Positions 58,724 through 64,000 of a stretch of DNA of 64,000 nucleotides are shown here, one piece after another. The stretch covers positions 39,258 through 103,257 of the forward strand of contig QHWT01000042.1 in assembly GCA_003222675.1 (NCBI GenBank), read 5' to 3'. Within the stretch, counting starts at the first letter, position 1; every line of letters starts with the position of its first letter. The position numbers were made by a program, and so were the translations under genes. Below the pieces are notes generated by a model. That model searched no databases and was not told the DNA's origin. It worked only from the letters and a program-made list of their open reading frames with translations. The DNA is from Acidobacteriota bacterium. Lineage in GTDB: Bacteria; Acidobacteriota; Vicinamibacteria; Vicinamibacterales; 2-12-FULL-66-21.

Positions 58724-60109
58724 ATGCCGTCGCACACGCACCCAGCGCGCGGCATGCGCGATTTCCTGCCCGACGACGTCCGACGCCGGCAGTACGTCAT
58801 CGACATCGTGCGGCGCACGTACGAGCGGTATGGGTTCGAGCCGCTCGAGACGCCGGCGCTCGAGAACATCGAGACGCTCACCGGCAAGTACGGTGAAGAA
58901 GGCAACAGGCTCATTTTCAAGGTGCTGCGTCGAGGCGAGCACGAAGCGTCGGGCGAAACGGACCTCGCGCTGCGCTACGACCTGACGGTGCCGCTCGCGC
59001 GCGTCGTGGCGGAGCATCGCGCGCAGCTGCCGAAGTTCTTCAAGCGCTATCAGATTCAGCCGGTGTGGCGCGCGGATCGCCCGGCGCGCGGACGTTTCCG
59101 TGAGTTCTTTCAGTGCGACGTCGACGCGATCGGATCGACGTCGCCGGTGGTTGAAGTGGAAATGATCGCGGCGGTGAGCGAAGTGCTCCAGTCGCTCGGC
59201 TTCACGGGCTTCGACGTCCAGCTCAATCACCGCGAGCTTCTGACGGCCATGCTCAACGCGGCAGGTGTCTGCGCGGACCGACACACCGACGCGCTCGTCT
59301 CGATCGACAAGCTCGATAAGATCGGACAGGACGGCGTGCGGGCCGAGCTCGTTGCTCGCGGCGTCGGGGACGCCGCTGCGGCAACCTGTCTGCAGGCGTT
59401 CGAGGACAAGCCAACGTTCGATCGACTGGTGTCGCAGGATGAGCGTGGCAAGAAGGCCGCGGAAAACATTGCGGCGATCATGGCGCTCGCCGAGGCGACG
59501 CCCGCGAAGGGGCACATCAACTTCACGCCGCGGCTCGCCCGGGGACTGTCCTATTACACCGGCGCGATCATGGAGATCTCCGTGCCGGATCTCGCCGGCA
59601 GCCTGGGGGGCGGGGGGCGCTACGACGGCCTGATTGGGATGTTTTCCGGCGAGAACATCCCGGCGTGCGGCTTCTCTCTCGGCCTCGAGCGCATCCTCGT
59701 TGTGATGACTGAGCGGCAGATGTTTCCGGCGGACGTCCAGGCGAGCGGCCCCGACGTGCTCGTGACGATCTTTGCCGCAGACTCGAGGATCGAATCGCTG
59801 CGATTGGCGGAAGATTTACGTGCGGCGGGATTTCGCGTGGAGATGTATCCCGAGGCCGATAAGCTTGGCAAGCAATTTAAATACGCTTCGGCGCGGAACG
59901 CTGCATTGGTCGCGATCCTCGGCAGCGACGAGATCGTCCGCGGCGAGGTGACGATCAAAAATATGAAGAGCGGCGAACAGAGCTCGCTTCCACGTACCGC
60001 CGTAGCGGAACATCTTCGTGGCCTTCGTCCGGACCTCGGACCTCGGACGGACCTCGGATCTCGGACCTCGGACCTCGGATCTCGGACCTCGGACCTCGAC
60101 AAGCAATGA
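58724..60109 (+). CDS. hisS: Histidyl-tRNA synthetase
   Basis: A 461-residue class II tRNA synthetase. Motif 1 region GMRDFLPDDVRRRQYV, motif 2 FKRYQIQPVWRADRPARGRF, the histidine-A patch GLSYYTGAIMEI, and motif 3 GFSLGLERI are all present, followed by the anticodon domain (VLVTIFAADSRIES to LPRTAVAEHL). The last about 22 residues (LGPRTDLGSRTSDLGSRTSD) are encoded by TCGGACC-type repeats and are not part of the family. The stop overlaps the aspS start (ATGA), as in many bacterial hisS-aspS pairs. Confidence 0.96.
   Translation: MPSHTHPARGMRDFLPDDVRRRQYVIDIVRRTYERYGFEPLETPALENIETLTGKYGEEGNRLIFKVLRRGEHEASGETDLALRYDLTVPLARVVAEHRAQLPKFFKRYQIQPVWRADRPARGRFREFFQCDVDAIGSTSPVVEVEMIAAVSEVLQSLGFTGFDVQLNHRELLTAMLNAAGVCADRHTDALVSIDKLDKIGQDGVRAELVARGVGDAAAATCLQAFEDKPTFDRLVSQDERGKKAAENIAAIMALAEATPAKGHINFTPRLARGLSYYTGAIMEISVPDLAGSLGGGGRYDGLIGMFSGENIPACGFSLGLERILVVMTERQMFPADVQASGPDVLVTIFAADSRIESLRLAEDLRAAGFRVEMYPEADKLGKQFKYASARNAALVAILGSDEIVRGEVTIKNMKSGEQSSLPRTAVAEHLRGLRPDLGPRTDLGSRTSDLGSRTSDLDKQ
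60029..60101. repeat. TCGGACC short tandem repeat at the hisS 3' end
   Basis: About nine degenerate copies of CTCGGACC/CTCGGATC in the last codons of hisS. Reverse-complement relatives occur at 33511-33541, and CTTCGGACCTCGCGCGTCGG appears in the ybeY insertion near 63255. Confidence 0.85.
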
Positions 60110-61887
60110 GCCCAGACGTAGAGCCTCTCGGACAACTCCGGCGAACCCACACGGCAGGGGAGCTGACCGCGGCCGACACGGGCAAGGATGTCGTCCTGCT
60201 TGGATGGGTCCATCGCGTGCGCGATCTGGGCGCGCTCGTGTTCTTCGACGTGCGCGATCGCCACGGTGTCACGCAGGTCGTCGGGCGCGACGATCATCCG
60301 GGCGCCGCCGACGCCGCGAAGCGTCTTCGTCCCGAGTTCGTCGTGGCGGTGCAGGGACGCGTCGAGAAGCGTTCGAAGGAAGCGGTCAACCCGAAGATCC
60401 GGACGGGGGAGATCGAGGTCGTCGCGCGCGACATCCGCCTGCTGAACGATGCGAAGACGCCGCCGTTTCCGATCAACGAAGAATCGAACGTCTCTGAGGA
60501 AACGCGCCTTCGCTACCGCTATCTCGATCTGCGCCGGCCCAAGCTGCAGCAGAACCTGATCCTGCGGCACAAGGCCGCCTTCGCGGTGCGCCGGTACTTC
60601 GACGAGCAGGGCTTCCTCGAGATCGAGACGCCGATTCTGACGAAGTCGACCCCCGAAGGGGCGCGCGACTATCTCGTGCCGAGTCGAGTGCATCCGGGAG
60701 AGTTCTACGCGCTTCCGCAGTCGCCGCAGATCTTCAAGCAGATCCTGATGATTTCCGGACTCGATCGGTACTTCCAGATTGTGAAGTGCTTCCGCGACGA
60801 GGACCTGCGCGCGGACCGCCAGCCGGAATTCACACAAGTCGATCTCGAGATTTCGTTCGCGACCGAGAGCCTCGTGTTCTCGATCCTCGAGCCGCTCATG
60901 GGGCGGCTGATGGCGCTCATCGGCCGCGACGCGCCGGCGCCATTCCGGCGCATGCCGTACGCGGAGGCAATCGCGAAGTACGGATCGGACAAGCCGGATC
61001 TGCGCGTCGGCATGGAGTTGAAGGATCTCTCGGAGCCGTTTGGATCGTCGGAGTTCGCGGTCTTTCGCAACGCGATTGCCAAGGGAGGCGAGGTGCGCGG
61101 CTTCGTCGTGCCGAACGCCGCGCGCTATTCGCGTAAAGAGCTCGATCAGATCAACGACGAAGTGAAGCAGCTCGGCGGCGCGGGTGTGGTGTGGGCGAGG
61201 CGCGCGGAAGCAACCGTGCAGAGCTCCGGGCTGAAAGCGGCGGGGGAAGAGGTCATACGCCGCGCGCTCGAGCTCGCGGGCGCCGGACCTGCGGATCTGC
61301 TGCTGCTCGCGGCCGGCCCGCACGCGCCGACGGCGCGCCTGCTCGGCGCGTTGCGCCTCAGCATCGCCAAACGCGAAAACCTGCTCGACCCGAACCGCTA
61401 CGAGTTCCTCTGGGTCGTCGACTTCCCGATGTTCGAGTGGCTCGAGGAACAGAACCGGTGGGAGTTCATGCACCACCCGTTCACGGCGCCCCTCGAGTCC
61501 GACGCGAACCGACTGGAGTCCGATCCGGGATCGGTGCGCGCGCGTGCGTACGACATGGTGCTGAACGGCAGCGAGATCGGCGGCGGCAGCATCCGGATCC
61601 ACGATCAGCGGCTGCAGCGTCTCATTTTCAAGCTGTTGGGCATGTCGGATGAGGAGGCGAAGCTCAGGTTCGGCTTCTTCGTCGACGCGCTCGAATACGG
61701 CACGCCGCCGCACGGCGGCATCGCTCTGGGGCTCGATCGGATCATCGCGATTCTGGCCGGCGAGCAGTCGATTCGCGAAGTCATCGCGTTTCCAAAGACC
61801 GCCCAGGCGGTCGATCTGATGGCGGGGGCGCCGTCGCTCGTCGACGCCAGACAGTTGCGCGAGCTCAGGATCAAGGCGGGCGAATGA
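60106..61887 (+). CDS. aspS: Aspartyl-tRNA synthetase (bacterial type)
   Basis: A 593-residue class II synthetase. N-terminal OB-fold (VVLLGWVHRVRDLGALVFFD), catalytic core with motif 2 KCFRDEDLRADRQPEFTQVD, the bacterial GAD insertion domain (about 310-410), and motif 3 GIALGLDRIIAIL near 550. The full length marks the bacterial AspRS. Whether it also charges tRNA-Asn cannot be judged here. Overlaps hisS by 4 bases. Confidence 0.96.
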   Translation: MSPDVEPLGQLRRTHTAGELTAADTGKDVVLLGWVHRVRDLGALVFFDVRDRHGVTQVVGRDDHPGAADAAKRLRPEFVVAVQGRVEKRSKEAVNPKIRTGEIEVVARDIRLLNDAKTPPFPINEESNVSEETRLRYRYLDLRRPKLQQNLILRHKAAFAVRRYFDEQGFLEIETPILTKSTPEGARDYLVPSRVHPGEFYALPQSPQIFKQILMISGLDRYFQIVKCFRDEDLRADRQPEFTQVDLEISFATESLVFSILEPLMGRLMALIGRDAPAPFRRMPYAEAIAKYGSDKPDLRVGMELKDLSEPFGSSEFAVFRNAIAKGGEVRGFVVPNAARYSRKELDQINDEVKQLGGAGVVWARRAEATVQSSGLKAAGEEVIRRALELAGAGPADLLLLAAGPHAPTARLLGALRLSIAKRENLLDPNRYEFLWVVDFPMFEWLEEQNRWEFMHHPFTAPLESDANRLESDPGSVRARAYDMVLNGSEIGGGSIRIHDQRLQRLIFKLLGMSDEEAKLRFGFFVDALEYGTPPHGGIALGLDRIIAILAGEQSIREVIAFPKTAQAVDLMAGAPSLVDARQLRELRIKAGE

Positions 61888-62015
61888 CGCGCACAGGCTG
61901 CTGAAATTACACAGTCTCAATCGCGAACGCCCAATGACGACGTTTCAATAGCTTCGCCATTTGGCATTTGACAGTTCGCCTTCACACACTGGCTTTTTCA
62001 AACACTTGCCAAACG

Positions 62016-62024
62016 TGCTACGAT
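62016..62024 (+). promoter_or_regulatory. Possible extended -10 promoter of phoH-ybeY
   Basis: TGCTACGAT fits an extended -10 (TGN plus TACGAT), about 57 bases before the phoH ATG. No good -35 is seen (TTTCAA). The gap 61888-62080 holds nothing else recognised. Confidence 0.35.
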
Positions 62025-62080
62025 CCGCTTCAGGTAATTTGCTCTCATAGAAGGAGTTACCGCTCATCCCTACTTCTCCC

Positions 62081-63031
62081 ATGCGCAAGGTGACGGTCCC
62101 GGACGAGGGGGCCGAATCGCTGTTCGGCACTTACGACGAGAACCTCAAGCATCTCGAATCGCTCTTCAACGTGCGCATCCGCACGAGCGGCAGCGAGCTG
62201 ATGGTCGACGGGGATGCCGCGGACGTTGGCCGCGTCGAGAAAGTTCTCGACCAGCTTTCCGCACTGATCCGCGGCGGCTACCGGCTGGCGAAAGGCGACG
62301 TGCGGACCGCCGCGCAACTCGTCGCGCAGGACGAGAACGTCGAGCTCGCCGACTACTTTCTCCGTTCGTCGACCAAGACGTCGGGCAAACGGCAAGTCGT
62401 GCCGAAGAGCGTCACCCAGAAAAAATATCTGGACGCGATCGAACAGCACGACATCGTGTTCGGCATCGGGCCGGCGGGCACCGGAAAGACGTACCTCGCG
62501 ATGGCGCAGGCGGTGTCGTTCCTCCTGTCCAAGCGCGTCAGCCGCATCATTCTCGCGCGGCCGGCGGTCGAAGCCGGTGAGAAGCTGGGATTCCTGCCGG
62601 GCGATCTGCAGGAAAAGGTGAACCCTTATCTGCGCCCGCTGTACGACGCGCTCTACGACATGATCGATCTCGATCGCGCCGAGCGGCTGCTCGAGCGCGG
62701 CACGATCGAGGTCGCGCCGATCGCCTTCATGCGCGGCCGGACGCTGAACGATGCGTTCGTCATTCTCGACGAGGCGCAGAACACCACGTCGGAGCAGATG
62801 AAGATGTTCCTGACGCGGCTCGGGTTCGGCTCGAAGGCGGTCATCACCGGAGACGTCACGCAGATCGATCTGCCGACGGGCCGCACGTCGGGGCTCGTCG
62901 AAGCCATGAAGGTCATCGGACACGTCTCCGGGATCTCGTTCATCCATTTCGACGAGAAGGACGTGGTGCGCCACACGCTCGTGCAGCAGATCGTGAAGGC
63001 GTACGAAGCCTACGGTGGCGGATCCCGATAG
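62081..63031 (+). CDS. phoH: PhoH-family ATPase
   Basis: A 316-residue PhoH-like protein. N-terminal KH-like region ([20 protein letters not shown]), Walker [18 protein letters not shown] near 128, [20 protein letters not shown], Walker [16 protein letters not shown] near 228, and [17 protein letters not shown]. It pairs with ybeY as in most bacteria; both work on RNA. A clear AAGGAG (62051-62056) lies 24 bases before the ATG but 9 bases before an in-frame ATC at 62066, an unusual layout. The gene overlaps the ybeY start by 17 bases. Confidence 0.93.
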   Translation: MRKVTVPDEGAESLFGTYDENLKHLESLFNVRIRTSGSELMVDGDAADVGRVEKVLDQLSALIRGGYRLAKGDVRTAAQLVAQDENVELADYFLRSSTKTSGKRQVVPKSVTQKKYLDAIEQHDIVFGIGPAGTGKTYLAMAQAVSFLLSKRVSRIILARPAVEAGEKLGFLPGDLQEKVNPYLRPLYDALYDMIDLDRAERLLERGTIEVAPIAFMRGRTLNDAFVILDEAQNTTSEQMKMFLTRLGFGSKAVITGDVTQIDLPTGRTSGLVEAMKVIGHVSGISFIHFDEKDVVRHTLVQQIVKAYEAYGGGSR

Positions 63032-64000
63032 TACGCGGCGGATCACGTCGCACCTTCGCGTCGTCGTGACCGACGGCCGCGGCCGACCGCTGCGCGCGCC
63101 CGGCCTCGGCGCGTGGCTCGCGCGCGTCGCGCCGCGCGCTGCGCAAGGCGAGGTGGCCGTTGCGCTCGTCTCGGATGCACATATCCGCGCCCTCAACAAA
63201 CAATTCCGCCGCAAGGACAAGCCGACCGACGTTCTGAGCTTTCCGAATGAGGATTCTCGGCTTCGGACCTCGCGCGTCGGAACTCGGCCGTCGGCAGGCG
63301 CACCTGGCGCAGAAACATCCCCGCCTTTATCGCGAAGCGGCTTCGGCGGGGCCACGCCGAAGCCCGCGAGAATTCGCGTGCGGGCGGCGGCGGGCGCGCC
63401 TCGATTCTTTGGCGATATCGTCATCTCGACGATGACCGCGCGGCGGCAGGCGCGCGAGGCGGGGCACTCCTATGCCGCTGAGCTGAAGGTTCTCGCCCTG
63501 CACGGCCTGCTGCACCTCCTGGGATACGATCACGACCACCCGGCCGACCACGGCCGTATGGGGCGCGTCGAGCGCCGCCTGCGAGCCCAAGGGCGGCTCG
63601 GCGCCGGTCTGATCGAACGAGAGGCGCCTCCGGCTCGGAGAGAAGTCCGGCGGAGCCGGACCGCCGCGCGCCCGCGAGCCGGGGGTGGGGCGTCGGCGAG
63701 CAGTGATAAAGCGCCTGCGGCCGGCGCGGGGCGCCGGAGGGCAGTCCGGCGGAGCCGGACCGCCGCGCGGCCGCGAGCCGGGGGTGGGGCGTCGGCGAGC
63801 AGTGATAAAGCGCCTGCGGCCGGCGCGGGGCGCCGGAGGGGAGTCCGGCGGAGCCGGACCGCCGCGCGGCCGCGAGCCTGGGGTGGGGCGTCGGCGAGCA
63901 GTGATAAAGCGCCTGCGGCTGGCGCGGGGCGCCGGAGGGGAGTCCGGCGGAGCCGGACCGCCGCGCGCCCGCGAGCCGGGGGTGAGGCGCCGGTGAGCAG
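63015..64000 (+). CDS. ybeY: YbeY endoribonuclease with internal insertion and repeat-coded C-terminal extension (runs off the window)
   Basis: A rRNA-maturation endoribonuclease. Starts with GTG at 63015 inside phoH. Seen: [31 protein letters not shown], then about 50 extra residues rich in Arg/Gly/Ser/Pro, then [20 protein letters not shown] and the zinc motif [17 protein letters not shown]. Normal YbeY has only a short loop between DVLSFP and GDIVIS. After the usual end (near residue 190) the frame continues open through a 99-bp tandem repeat to the window edge, adding copies of a 33-residue Arg/Ala/Gly-rich unit with no stop. Either this is a real extended protein, or the true stop lies beyond base 64000 in more repeat. 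The catalytic core looks intact. Confidence 0.85.
   Translation, partial: MADPDSTRRITSHLRVVVTDGRGRPLRAPGLGAWLARVAPRAAQGEVAVALVSDAHIRALNKQFRRKDKPTDVLSFPNEDSRLRTSRVGTRPSAGAPGAETSPPLSRSGFGGATPKPARIRVRAAAGAPRFFGDIVISTMTARRQAREAGHSYAAELKVLALHGLLHLLGYDHDHPADHGRMGRVERRLRAQGRLGAGLIEREAPPARREVRRSRTAARPRAGGGASASSDKAPAAGAGRRRAVRRSRTAARPRAGGGASASSDKAPAAGAGRRRGVRRSRTAARPRAWGGASASSDKAPAAGAGRRRGVRRSRTAARPRAGGEAPVS
63645..64000. repeat. 99-bp tandem repeat, at least 3.6 copies, continuing past the window
   Basis: Copies begin at 63645, 63744, 63843 and 63942 (GTCCGGCGGAGCCGGACCGC), exactly 99 bp apart and nearly identical. Each holds a perfect hairpin GTCCGGC-GGA-GCCGGAC. Because 99 is a multiple of three, every frame that is open in one copy stays open. 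Two plus-strand frames stay open, that of ybeY and one from 63685. Confidence 0.95.

Noticed and set aside
63685..63996. Separate 103-residue repeat protein on the plus strand
   Set aside because: It exists only because the 99-bp unit keeps frames open; it has no ribosome site and overlaps the ybeY frame.
63645..64000. CRISPR array at the right end
   Set aside because: The whole 99-bp unit is repeated, with no variable spacers.

Overview
The window is GC-rich, densely coded bacterial DNA with a didermic envelope (outer-membrane barrel, Wza-type export protein, Tat and Sec signal peptides). The gene set and style suggest an Acidobacteriota genome, perhaps Vicinamibacteria: an exosortase (XrtA/PEP-CTERM) type exopolysaccharide cluster, sigma-54 enhancer-binding proteins, GH109 and BNR-type sugar enzymes, a tetraether-synthase-like radical SAM protein, and many intergenic hairpin repeats. 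The taxonomic call is inference; there is no rRNA gene here.

Region 1 (1-14.6 kb, minus strand) is an exopolysaccharide operon with many ATGA-type overlaps. In transcription order it holds a sigma-54 activator, a degenerate GGDEF-like protein, a Wza-like export protein, an outer-membrane barrel, a Wzz chain-length protein, a CpsD tyrosine kinase, the XrtA-type initiating sugar transferase, a flippase, a nucleotidyltransferase, a YvcK-like protein, the XrtA-associated ATPase and a nucleotide-sugar dehydrogenase cut by the window edge. A PrsR-like response regulator lies just upstream. The exosortase gene itself is not in the window.

Region 2 (14.6-28.6 kb, plus strand) starts with a small protein carrying a divergent PEP-CTERM-like anchor. 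Four tandem secreted parallel beta-helix paralogues follow, the first frameshifted and the last two carrying large Ig/PKD and carbohydrate-binding-like tails, then a methyltransferase and a truncated methyltransferase remnant. Several of these genes, and both regulator genes, have GG-N10-GC type (-24/-12) sites. I therefore read regions 1 and 2 as one sigma-54/PrsR-controlled system that makes, exports and modifies an extracellular polysaccharide. This is the best candidate here for an undescribed system.

Region 3 (28.8-38.7 kb) has a small histidine kinase, msrPQ methionine-sulfoxide repair, the radical SAM protein, a decayed creD, a VOC protein, a GntR/LacI chimeric repressor divergent from a HAD phosphatase and a small membrane protein, and a MATE transporter.

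Region 4 (39-44 kb) is a sugar-use block: a BNR protein, a GH109-like oxidoreductase, a sugar nucleotidyltransferase with a repeat inserted in frame, and a galactokinase that has lost a core motif.

Region 5 (44-64 kb) is mostly housekeeping: succinate dehydrogenase, ferritin, an MFS transporter, a cupin, an HtrA-like protease, an ECF-sigma/ABC operon, moaA, an M20 hydrolase, hisS-aspS, phoH and ybeY. Intergenic hairpin and short tandem repeats recur from 33 kb on; several overlap stop codons or extend reading frames, and the window ends inside a 99-bp tandem repeat that stays open in the ybeY frame.
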